Assembly: GCA_018699075.1 (NCBI GenBank)
Contig: JABIPV010000169.1
Location: 1-6,266 of the forward strand
Length of the DNA stretch: 6,266 bases
From: Kordiimonadaceae bacterium
Lineage (GTDB): Bacteria; Pseudomonadota; Alphaproteobacteria; Sphingomonadales; Emcibacteraceae
Reading direction: 5' to 3'
The translations under genes and the position numbers were made by a program. Below the pieces are notes generated by a model. It saw only the letters and a list, made by a program, of their open reading frames with translations, was not told the origin of the DNA and did no database searches. Each line of letters begins with the position of its first letter. Positions within the stretch are counted from its first letter, which is position 1. Positions 1 to 6,247 of this stretch are shown here, piece after piece.

Positions 1-323
1 CAGAAGTGGCTGAGTGTGCAGTCGTGGGGGTAGTGGATGAGCTTAAAGGCCAAGTTCCCTATGGTTTTATAGTCTTAAAAAACGGAGTTGAACGCTCTCA
101 AGAAGATATTGTCCTAGATGGCATTGCAGCCATTCGCGCAGAAATCGGTGCCGTGGCAAGTTTTAGAAAAGCAGTTGTTGTTCAACGCTTGCCGAAAACG
201 CGATCTGGTAAAATATTAAGGCGTGTTATGAGTGGCATTGCGGGCAAAGAAAATGTTTCTGCACCCGCAACGCTTGATGATCCGGTTATTTTAGATGAAA
301 TTAAGGCGGCGTTATTCTCTTAA
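1..323 (+). CDS. prpE: Propionyl-CoA synthetase-type acyl-CoA ligase, C-terminal end (5'-truncated by window edge)
   Basis: This is the last ~106 residues of an AMP-forming acyl-CoA synthetase of the ANL superfamily; the reading frame runs back through the window edge, so the GTG at position 6 is an internal valine codon and not a start. These cytoplasmic enzymes activate a short-chain acid with ATP and then transfer the acyl group to CoA. The visible part is the mobile C-terminal domain. It contains the stretch ECAVVGV..DELKGQVP, which resembles the PrpE/ACSS3 propionyl-CoA synthetase subgroup more than classical Acs, and the PKTRSGKILRR motif whose lysine (codon 210-212) is the adenylation lysine and, in relatives, the site of regulatory acetylation. 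The tail (PATLDDPVILDEI) also fits PrpE. The gene is convergent with the minus-strand operon, and its last 12 bp overlap the 3' end of the class V enzyme gene. Family membership is certain; propionate as substrate is an inference from similarity of the tail only. Confidence 0.85.
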   Translation, partial: EVAECAVVGVVDELKGQVPYGFIVLKNGVERSQEDIVLDGIAAIRAEIGAVASFRKAVVVQRLPKTRSGKILRRVMSGIAGKENVSAPATLDDPVILDEIKAALFS

Positions 324-1547
324 CACTTTATCAAGTGCGGCGGTAAGCGCGTCAACTTCTTCAATAGTGTTGTAATGGGTCATTGATACGCGCATGGCAC
401 CGTTATCTTTTGATATATCCATGCTATCTGCCAAACGGCGCGCATGAAAATCACCAAAGCGCATGGCAATTTTATATTTGTCCATGGCAATACACACTTG
501 CTCTGGGTCTTTGCCATCAATGGTAAAGGCGATGGTAGGTACGCGCCTCGGGTCCATGCCGTCTTTGATGCCAATAATTGTGCAATCGTTGCGTTTTCTT
601 AGATAACTGAGTAAACGCTCACCTATCAGCATTTCCTGTTCAGTAATGTCGTCAAACGCCGCGACCAACTTATCCCGCCTTGAACCCGTGGACCCAGCCT
701 GTGTTCCCAGTTCAACCAAATAATCTACGATGGCGCCAGAACCATAAGAAAGTTCATAATTTGCGTTGCCAGGCTCCATTTTTGCCGGGATTTTATCCTT
801 GCCGTAAAAATAATGATAAAGACCGTCCAGTTCCTGCAAATGATCATAACGAACATATAATGCCGCATGGTGAGGGCCGAATGTTTTATAAAGACTTAAG
901 GCATAAAAATCCACATCCCAGTCTTGTACATCTACGGCGCGGTGTGGCGCGTAAGCAACGGCATCAACACATATTTTTGCCCCGCGGTCATGGACGAATT
1001 TGGCTATTTCTTTAACGTTATTAATGGTTCCAAGTAAGTTTGATGCATGAACAACTGCAACCAATTTTGTCTTATTGGTCATTAGTTTATCAAGTTCCTC
1101 TAATTCAAGTTCGTACGTTTCTTTATTCATAGGCCAGAACTTTACAATAACGCCTTTTTCTTCAAGCCAAACCCAGGGGCCAATATTTGATTCGTGATCG
1201 GTGATGGTAACAATGACTTCATCGCCGGCTTGAAATTGGCTGGCCATGGATTTTGATAAAAACTGCAGTAGGATTGTAGAAGAAGGGCCAAAAACGATTT
1301 CTTCTGTGCGGGCAGCGTTAAAAAATGTTGCTATATTTTCCCGGCCTTTTTGATAGGCGGCTGCGGCTTTTTGGGAAATTTCATAACTTCCGCCAAGCTG
1401 GACATTATGTGAATAATAATATTCATTAATGTTATCAACGACACCTTTTAAAATCTGCGATCCGCCAGCATTATCCATAAATACCCAGTCGGTATTCAGG
1501 CCGGGGAATTGTTCTCTTACGTAATTAATATCGAGGGTCACTTGCAT
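312..1547 (-). CDS. Class V PLP-dependent enzyme, cysteine desulfurase-like (VC1184 type)
   Basis: This 411-residue fold-type I PLP enzyme has the usual length for the family. Visible landmarks are the N-terminal FMDNAGGSQ (23-31), DHESNIGPW (117-125) with His118 expected to stack on the cofactor, CVDAVAYAPH (193-202) with Asp195 for the pyridine nitrogen, and SLYKTFGPH (218-226) with Lys221 as the Schiff-base lysine. The C-terminal RFGDFHARRL (363-372) and MRVSMTHYNTIEEVD (385-399) match what I know of the 'cysteine desulfurase-like, VC1184' subfamily. The loop that carries the persulfide cysteine in SufS/CsdA has no cysteine here (nearest are Cys322 and Cys352), so sulfur transfer to Fe-S assembly is unlikely; a C-S or other beta-lyase, racemase or aminotransferase reaction is more plausible. 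The residue equivalent to the SufS glutamine near PLP O3' appears to be Ala198. It is the last gene of the operon, 25 nt after the ABC ATPase, with AAAGGA just upstream of the ATG. Its substrate is unknown; its place beside an amino-acid importer suggests it acts on the imported compound or a product of it. Confidence 0.9.
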   Translation of the reverse strand: MQVTLDINYVREQFPGLNTDWVFMDNAGGSQILKGVVDNINEYYYSHNVQLGGSYEISQKAAAAYQKGRENIATFFNAARTEEIVFGPSSTILLQFLSKSMASQFQAGDEVIVTITDHESNIGPWVWLEEKGVIVKFWPMNKETYELELEELDKLMTNKTKLVAVVHASNLLGTINNVKEIAKFVHDRGAKICVDAVAYAPHRAVDVQDWDVDFYALSLYKTFGPHHAALYVRYDHLQELDGLYHYFYGKDKIPAKMEPGNANYELSYGSGAIVDYLVELGTQAGSTGSRRDKLVAAFDDITEQEMLIGERLLSYLRKRNDCTIIGIKDGMDPRRVPTIAFTIDGKDPEQVCIAMDKYKIAMRFGDFHARRLADSMDISKDNGAMRVSMTHYNTIEEVDALTAALDKVLRE

Positions 1548-1550
1548 TAT

Positions 1551-1556
1551 TCCTTT
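1551..1556 (-). promoter_or_regulatory. Closely spaced ribosome binding site of the class V enzyme gene
   Basis: AAAGGA is followed by only three bases (ATA) before the ATG at 1547, shorter than in the other genes of the operon. The start is still preferred because the protein begins at the usual place for the family. The tight spacing might lower expression of this last gene. Confidence 0.55.
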
Positions 1557-1572
1557 AAATTATATTGTTAAC

Positions 1573-2310
1573 TTAATGATTTAAAACGGCTTTTAAGAAG
1601 TTTTGTGTGCGAATTTCTTGGGGGTTATCAAAAATATCACTCGGTGAGCCCTGCTCAACAATTTGTCCTTCGTCCATGAATATAACTCTGTTGGCAACTT
1701 GGCGCGCAAAGCCCATTTCATGTGTAACGACGATCATGGTCACACCTGAATGGGCGAGCGCCTGTATAACTTCCAGAACTTCACCGACCATTTCTGGGTC
1801 GAGCGCAGATGTCGGCTCATCAAAGAGAAGTACTTTTGGCTCCATAGCAAGCGCGCGGGCAATGGCGACACGTTGTTGTTGTCCACCGGAAAGTTGGGCA
1901 GGAAATTTATCCGCCTGTTCGCCAATACCGACCTTATTTAGGAGTTCTAAAGCACGCTTTTTTGCATCTTCTTTTGAAATACCCCTAATGCGCATGGGGG
2001 CGAGCATGACATTTTTTAGAATGCTTAAATGGGGAAATAAATTGAAGTTTTGAAAGACCATGCCCACTTCGGCACGCACATTTTTGAGGTTTTTACCTTT
2101 TTGGACTTGAATGCCATCAACGGTAATTATGCCTGTATTATCATATTGCTCCAAAAGATTAATACAGCGGATCATGGTTGATTTCCCCGACCCCGACGGA
2201 CCAATGACACAAACCACTTCGCCTTCTTCGACGTCAAGATTAACGTCTTTCAGTGCTTGGAAGTTTCCATAATGCTTTGTTACATTTTCCAATTTTATTA
2301 AAGCCGTCAT
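1573..2310 (-). CDS. Polar amino-acid ABC transporter, ATP-binding subunit (GlnQ/HisP type)
   Basis: The 245-residue protein is a complete single-domain ABC ATPase of the polar amino-acid uptake family and should sit on the cytoplasmic face of the permease encoded just upstream. All motifs are intact: Walker A GPSGSGKST (37-45), Q-loop Gln87 in MVFQNFNLFPH, signature LSGGQQQRVAIARALA (140-155), Walker B VLLFDE (160-165) with Glu165 as catalytic base, D-loop SALD (168-171) and H-loop His197 in VTHEMGFA. The FNLFPH and THEMGFAR stretches are typical of GlnQ, HisP and ArtP ATPases, and there is no C-terminal regulatory extension. Its ATG overlaps the TAA of the fused binding protein-permease by one base (TAATG), so translation is probably coupled and stoichiometric. 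The partner permease has its EAA loop, so the two genes together can form a complete importer. The exact amino acid transported cannot be read from the ATPase. Confidence 0.97.
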   Translation of the reverse strand: MTALIKLENVTKHYGNFQALKDVNLDVEEGEVVCVIGPSGSGKSTMIRCINLLEQYDNTGIITVDGIQVQKGKNLKNVRAEVGMVFQNFNLFPHLSILKNVMLAPMRIRGISKEDAKKRALELLNKVGIGEQADKFPAQLSGGQQQRVAIARALAMEPKVLLFDEPTSALDPEMVGEVLEVIQALAHSGVTMIVVTHEMGFARQVANRVIFMDEGQIVEQGSPSDIFDNPQEIRTQNFLKAVLNH

Positions 2311-3797
2311 TATCTGTCTCCCACTTTAAATTTATTCTCGAGTCGGGACACCCAAAGCACTAAAGGCAGTAAAAATATTACATATATAACGGCTGCCGCG
2401 ATAAGGGGCGTTGGATTTGCGGCCACGGCCTGCGCTTGAGTTGCTTGTTTAAGAAGATCAGGCATGGCAACCACAGAAGCAAGCGCCGTATCTTTTATGA
2501 CATTAATACAGTTATTGGTGAGCGGTGGAATGACTATTTTTATGGCTTGCGGTAAAATAATATCGCTCATCATATGACGGTAGCCTAGACCTAGGGCCTC
2601 AGATGCCTCAAACTGTCCCTTAGGGATGGCTTCAATACCCGCCCGGAAGATTTCTGCTGTGTATGCCCCTGAAACCACAGTTAAGGCTGTAGCAGCGGCA
2701 TAAAAGGGTGAAAGGCTAAGCCCTACAAAGGGGAGCGCATAGAAAATTACGATTAGTAAAACCAAAAGGGGAATAGAGCGAAAAATATCAATATAGGCTT
2801 TAACGACAAATTTCACGGCCGGCGAAGCATAAAGACGCGCGAGTGCCAATATAAGCCCAAGAACAAGCCCGCTAAAGATACTAAGCACACCAAGTTGAAT
2901 GGTGGTCATCAATCCCATGATGAGCATGGGGTATGTGTCCAGAAATACTTGAGTGTTTAAAAAAGTTTCAACGAAGTTTAATATTAAACCGTCTCTAACG
3001 CCCGGCATGTCTACTACTTTTACCGTAGAAGTGGTGGCTTCAGCAGGCGCGCCGAACCATTTTTCATGGAGGGCATTGATAAATCCTTCTTGTTTTAAGG
3101 TGCTGATCACATCGTTGACTTGTGTGGATAACGGCGTGTTTTTACCCATCATTATGGAATAACTACCACCGGTTTTAATTCGTTCTGCTACTTGAAGACC
3201 CGGTTTGTCCTTGGCATAATACTGCATTGCGGGAATATCACTGATATATCCCTGAATGCGGCCTATGGTCAGGTCCAGCATGGCGGGGGCAAGTCCCTCG
3301 TAACGACGGATTTCAGAAAATCCATATTTTTCTTGGTTTTCTGTTGCCCACATATCGCCCGTTGCGCCTGTATCCACGGCGATAATCTGCCCTCTTAAAT
3401 CTTCGAGGCTGGAAATGCCGTTGCCGACACGAACGGTAAGAGACTGGTCGCTATCATAATAGGGTTGTGCGAAAGAAGCACTTTGTAAGCGTGTTTCAGT
3501 AATGGCTATGGAAGAAATAGCCATATCGATACGGCCAGATTGGGTGGCAGCGAACAATCCGTTAAAGGGAACATTCATAATGTCCACTTCACGGCCTAAC
3601 CTTTTGCCAATTTCATTAACCAGTTCAATTTCAAAGCCAACATAATCGCCGTTGGTATCCTGAAATTCCCACGGCACATTACCGATATTGGCACCAACTT
3701 TGATGGGATCGCTCGATTGTCCATGAACGCTGAAGGACCAGAATAAAGCAGGAATCGCGATTAAGATTAAACTCAGGAAGCTGCGGCAGTATTTCAT
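2310..3797 (-). CDS. Fused amino-acid-binding protein and permease of a polar amino-acid ABC importer
   Basis: This 495-residue polypeptide combines two subunits that are usually separate. Residues 1-26 form a signal peptide (positive start, hydrophobic core, likely cut after VHG); there is no lipobox cysteine. Residues ~32-249 are a family 3 solute-binding domain: ISSIAITETR (94-103) holds Arg103, the usual ligand carboxylate contact, and GRIQGYISD (179-187) holds Asp187, the usual ligand amino-group contact. A short linker (~250-265) leads to a His/Glu/Gln/Arg-type permease (~270-490) with about five membrane segments (roughly 293-320, 338-360, 363-382, 433-450, 462-484). Its EAA loop is E397-A398-S399, G403, I413, L415-P416 and matches the consensus. 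Such permeases have their N terminus outside, so the binding domain would correctly face the periplasm; a homodimer would carry two tethered binding domains. No separate binding protein gene is present. Ligand is predicted to be an alpha-amino acid or analogue; identity unknown. It starts 15 nt after the DapA-like gene, with AGGAA six bases before the ATG. Confidence 0.95.
   Translation of the reverse strand: MKYCRSFLSLILIAIPALFWSFSVHGQSSDPIKVGANIGNVPWEFQDTNGDYVGFEIELVNEIGKRLGREVDIMNVPFNGLFAATQSGRIDMAISSIAITETRLQSASFAQPYYDSDQSLTVRVGNGISSLEDLRGQIIAVDTGATGDMWATENQEKYGFSEIRRYEGLAPAMLDLTIGRIQGYISDIPAMQYYAKDKPGLQVAERIKTGGSYSIMMGKNTPLSTQVNDVISTLKQEGFINALHEKWFGAPAEATTSTVKVVDMPGVRDGLILNFVETFLNTQVFLDTYPMLIMGLMTTIQLGVLSIFSGLVLGLILALARLYASPAVKFVVKAYIDIFRSIPLLVLLIVIFYALPFVGLSLSPFYAAATALTVVSGAYTAEIFRAGIEAIPKGQFEASEALGLGYRHMMSDIILPQAIKIVIPPLTNNCINVIKDTALASVVAMPDLLKQATQAQAVAANPTPLIAAAVIYVIFLLPLVLWVSRLENKFKVGDR
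2317..2322 (-). promoter_or_regulatory. Ribosome binding site of the ABC ATPase gene, inside the permease gene
   Basis: GGGAGA lies within the last codons of the permease gene, six bases before the ATPase ATG. Together with the one-base TAATG overlap it points to coupled production of permease and ATPase. Confidence 0.7.
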
Positions 3798-3803
3798 ATG
3801 TCG

Positions 3804-3808
3804 TTCCT
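3804..3808 (-). promoter_or_regulatory. Ribosome binding site of the fused transporter gene
   Basis: AGGAA sits six bases before the ATG at 3797, in the 15-bp gap after the DapA-like gene. It supports a start that gives a well-formed signal peptide at the N terminus. Confidence 0.7.
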
Positions 3809-3812
3809 GAAT

Positions 3813-4748
3813 TTATTTAAGGGATGCCAATTTGTTATCTAGTCTAGAAAGTAGCCTGTCAAGGTCCTTATGATCATGAGCCGTGAGTGAAGGCCCAGGC
3901 GCGCGCGTTTTGGCGGAAGATATAGCACCGCGGCGTCGCAGTATTTCTTTGCGAACCGCAAGACCGTATCCCGGTTGCTGTTCGTGACGTACTATAGGAA
4001 GATAGACATCAAATAAATCCTCAGCGCGATCTTTATCGCCATTTGCATATAGATCACATACTTGAACGAGCATTTCTGGGTAAGCAAACCCAGTCATGGC
4101 CCCATCTGCACCACGGCCCAGTTCTTGCGGGAGGTATAAACCGCCATTTCCACAAAGTATGCTAATACGGCGCAAGCCTTCAGCTTCTGATTTATCGCGG
4201 AGCGCTGACAATTTACCTAGCCCGGGCCATTCTTCATGTTTTAGCATAACTACTTGCGGGATTTCCCTAATAATTCGCATCAAGCAATCAACCGATACAT
4301 TTGCATTGGTCGCAAGGGGAAAATCCTGATAAATCAAGGGGGTATTATTACCAAGGTTATCTGCTACGGCAGCAAAATAATTAAAAATTGCTTCGTCTGT
4401 TTTGTGGGCAGCGAACGGCGCGACCATTACACCCGCTGCACCTAGATCCATAGCAGAATTAGCGAGTGAAGCCATGTTATCCATGCCTGCATTACTGACG
4501 CCAACGACGACAGGTATACGGTTATCAACTCTTTTCAAGACCCTTGTCATAAAGGCTTTCGATTCAGCAGGGGTTAATTTTGGTGCTTCACCCATCATGC
4601 CAAGGATGGTGATGCCACTTACGCCTTTTTCAATATAGAAATCTGTTAGGCGGTCTGCGCTCTGCATATCAATGGCGCCATCATCTAAGAAAGGGGTCGC
4701 TGAAATGATATAAACGCCGTTGGCTTGCTCATTTAATGTATGTGTCAT
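3813..4748 (-). CDS. DapA/N-acetylneuraminate lyase-family protein, substrate unknown
   Basis: The 311-residue protein is a TIM-barrel class I aldolase-family member (the DapA/NanA group, about 290-310 residues), acting in the cytoplasm by a Schiff base with a 2-oxo acid. The lysine is Lys170 in VVMLKHE, and Tyr140 in LIYQDFP occupies the place of the catalytic tyrosine. Several pocket residues differ from true DapA: the GTTGE motif is GMMGE (50-54), so both threonines are replaced; the arginine that binds the DapA product after the YN.P motif is missing (YQDFPLATN); and Phe112 in VAPF stands where DapA has a relay tyrosine. A lysine-biosynthesis role is therefore unlikely. The C-terminal part (GADGAMTGFAYPEM, 213-226, and EQQPGYGLAVRKEILRRRGAI, from 256) seems characteristic of an uncharacterised subfamily rather than NanA, KDG or hydroxyproline-pathway enzymes, but that judgement is from memory. 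It lies 9 nt after the hydantoinase gene, and its ribosome site overlaps that gene's stop. Reaction could be retro-aldol cleavage, dehydration or deamination. Confidence 0.9.
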   Translation of the reverse strand: MTHTLNEQANGVYIISATPFLDDGAIDMQSADRLTDFYIEKGVSGITILGMMGEAPKLTPAESKAFMTRVLKRVDNRIPVVVGVSNAGMDNMASLANSAMDLGAAGVMVAPFAAHKTDEAIFNYFAAVADNLGNNTPLIYQDFPLATNANVSVDCLMRIIREIPQVVMLKHEEWPGLGKLSALRDKSEAEGLRRISILCGNGGLYLPQELGRGADGAMTGFAYPEMLVQVCDLYANGDKDRAEDLFDVYLPIVRHEQQPGYGLAVRKEILRRRGAISSAKTRAPGPSLTAHDHKDLDRLLSRLDNKLASLK

Positions 4749-4753
4749 GATTA

Positions 4754-4759
4754 TTCCTT
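4754..4759 (-). promoter_or_regulatory. Ribosome binding site of the DapA-like gene, overlapping the upstream stop codon
   Basis: AAGGAA lies five bases before the ATG and shares its first two bases with the TAA stop of the amidohydrolase gene (4758-4760). A ribosome finishing the first gene therefore ends on the loading site of the second, which suggests coupled translation of the two enzymes. Confidence 0.75.
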
Positions 4760-6221
4760 AAATGAATTTTGCGCCGAAATTGGTTTTTGGATCTATTTCG
4801 CTAACAAGTCTTTGTAATGGTTTTGCTGCTTCTGGCCTGTCACGTTTCAAATATATACCTGAGCCACGTTCAACACAGAGCTCTTCATTTTCAACGACGA
4901 TGCGGCCACGGCTAATGACCGTTGTTGGCCATGCGTTGGCAACGCGTCCTTCGTAGGGGGTATAATCCATATTATCATGGAGCGCATCTGCGGTAATTTC
5001 TACCTTTTTAGTTAAGTCCCATAGGGCAATATCAGCGTCAGAACCCACGGCGATGGTACCTTTACGTGGGTGAATGCCATATGTTTTGGCAGGGTTAGTT
5101 GCGGTCACTTCCACAAAACGGTGAATATCCATGCGTCCTGTCATAACGCCTTCTGAAAAGAGTAGCGGCATACGAATTTCAAGCCCGGGCACACCATTTG
5201 CAATTTTATCAAAGGTTGGTTTTGGTCCAGCGGCAAGTTTACCGGAACTATCATATTTGTAAGGGGCGTGATCCGAAGAAAATACTGTGAATGATCCATC
5301 AATCAGACCACTCCAGATGGCGTCTTGAGATTCTTTGTCCCGTGGTGGGGGACTACAACAGAATTTAGAGCCTTCCATACCGTCTTTATCCAGGTCATCA
5401 ATGGTAAGGAATAAATATTGAGGGCAGGTTTCACCGTATACTTTTAGACCACGTGCTTGCGCACGTCTAATTTCATTTAAAGCAGCCTCAGAAGACACAT
5501 GAACCACTAACATTGGTGTATCCAGTAGCTCAGCAAGGGATATCGCACGGTGGGTGGCTTCTTTTTCGGCGATTTTTGCATGGGCGATCGCGTGATATTT
5601 TGGATCACCTTTCCCCTGGTCCAGAAGTTTTTCAGTAATCCAGCGAATAACATCATGGTTTTCGGCGTGGATCATTACCATTGCTTGTTCGCGACGTGCC
5701 GCAGCTAGAACATTTAATATATCATAATCATCAAGCTTAAGATCATCATAAGTCATGTAAATTTTAAATGATGTAATGCCGTCTTCTATCATTGCAGGAA
5801 GTTCTTGGCCAATTATGGCATCACTAGCGTCAGAAATAATTAGATGAAAGCCATAATCAATAACAGCTTTGGGTACTGCGCACGCCATATAATCATCAAC
5901 CACTTGGCGAAGGCTTTGTCCGCGGTGTTGTGCTGCAAAAGGAAGCAAGGTGGTAGTTCCACCAAAAGCAGCGGACACAGATCCGCTATAAAAATCATCG
6001 GCCGTCATAATGCCAGATGATGATCTTTGTTCAATATGACAATGGGCATCAACGCCGCCGGGTAAAATAAGCAAATTTGTTGCGTCAATTTCACGCGTAC
6101 CACCAGATAAGTCTTTACCAAGGGCAACAATTTTGCCATCCTTTATGGCGACATCTTGCTTTACTTTGTCCGATGCGGTTACCGTGGTCCCGTTTTTGAT
6201 GATCAGATCATATTGTGTCAT
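4758..6221 (-). CDS. Dihydropyrimidinase/D-hydantoinase-type cyclic amidohydrolase
   Basis: The 487-residue enzyme belongs to the amidohydrolase superfamily and is full length for dihydropyrimidinases/hydantoinases, which open cyclic ureides to N-carbamoyl amino acids using two zinc ions. All metal ligands are visible: His60 and His62 in GGVDAHCH, the carboxylated Lys153 in SFKIYMTY, His185 in MIHAEN, His241 in VVHVSS, and Asp317 in FSSDHAP. Tyr158, five residues after the lysine, is the expected catalytic tyrosine; Ser290 (CCSPPPR) and Asn342 (IANGVPGLE) match the residues that hold the ring amide. The loop after the HxH (EQRSSSGIMTADDF, 64-77) differs from the usual hydantoinase loop that closes over the ring substituent, so specificity is probably not plain dihydrouracil. 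The conserved lysine and tyrosine argue against allantoinase, though a related ureide remains possible. It is the first gene of the operon, starts at an ATG preceded by AAAGAGGT, and has no companion carbamoylase in view. Confidence 0.92.
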   Translation of the reverse strand: MTQYDLIIKNGTTVTASDKVKQDVAIKDGKIVALGKDLSGGTREIDATNLLILPGGVDAHCHIEQRSSSGIMTADDFYSGSVSAAFGGTTTLLPFAAQHRGQSLRQVVDDYMACAVPKAVIDYGFHLIISDASDAIIGQELPAMIEDGITSFKIYMTYDDLKLDDYDILNVLAAARREQAMVMIHAENHDVIRWITEKLLDQGKGDPKYHAIAHAKIAEKEATHRAISLAELLDTPMLVVHVSSEAALNEIRRAQARGLKVYGETCPQYLFLTIDDLDKDGMEGSKFCCSPPPRDKESQDAIWSGLIDGSFTVFSSDHAPYKYDSSGKLAAGPKPTFDKIANGVPGLEIRMPLLFSEGVMTGRMDIHRFVEVTATNPAKTYGIHPRKGTIAVGSDADIALWDLTKKVEITADALHDNMDYTPYEGRVANAWPTTVISRGRIVVENEELCVERGSGIYLKRDRPEAAKPLQRLVSEIDPKTNFGAKFI

Positions 6222-6231
6222 TGTTATTTTT

Positions 6232-6239
6232 ACCTCTTT
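6232..6239 (-). promoter_or_regulatory. Ribosome binding site of the amidohydrolase gene
   Basis: AAAGAGGT precedes the ATG at 6221 with about ten bases between the GAGG core and the start codon. It supports this start as the true one; no in-frame start lies further upstream in the window. Confidence 0.7.
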
Positions 6240-6247
6240 AGATGGGT

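Larger units (their letters stand above)
312..6221 (-). other. Predicted five-gene operon: cyclic amidohydrolase, DapA-like protein, amino-acid ABC importer (two genes), class V PLP enzyme
   Basis: Five consecutive minus-strand genes are separated by 9, 15, -1 and 25 nt, and each has its own ribosome site. No gap is long enough for a clear internal promoter plus terminator, so one transcript starting right of position 6221 is the simplest reading. The first two genes encode metabolic enzymes, the middle two a complete importer, and the last a PLP enzyme. This layout is typical of an uptake-and-catabolism operon for one nutrient. The operon may extend no further left, because it meets a convergent gene at 323; its upstream boundary and any regulator gene lie outside the window. 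Confidence 0.85.

Noticed and set aside
6..8. GTG at position 6 as the start of a short complete gene
   Set aside because: The frame is open to the window edge and the translated sequence is the C-terminal domain of an acyl-CoA synthetase, so the gene continues to the left.
680..1015. Plus-strand open frame of 111 codons inside the class V enzyme gene
   Set aside because: It lies wholly opposite a strongly supported enzyme gene, its product is rich in His, Arg and Pro with no recognisable motif, and no good ribosome site was noted; it is a shadow frame.
312..1547. Annotation as SufS/CsdA cysteine desulfurase
   Set aside because: There is no cysteine in the expected C-terminal catalytic loop, and no Suf, Isc or CsdE-type partner is adjacent.
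1548..1572. Terminator or promoter in the 25-bp gap between ATPase and class V enzyme genes
   Set aside because: The gap is AT-rich and contains only short palindromes such as GTTAAC; no stable GC-rich stem and no -35/-10 pair can be supported.
1607..2053. Plus-strand open frame of 148 codons opposite the ABC ATPase gene
   Set aside because: Long antisense frames are common opposite ABC ATPase genes because of their codon pattern. The product (Ser/Cys/Arg-rich) resembles a reverse-strand translation and not a known protein.
3813..4748. Annotation as dihydrodipicolinate synthase (dapA) for lysine biosynthesis
   Set aside because: The GTTGE threonines, the arginine that binds the product and the relay tyrosine are all replaced, and the gene sits in an uptake-catabolism operon.
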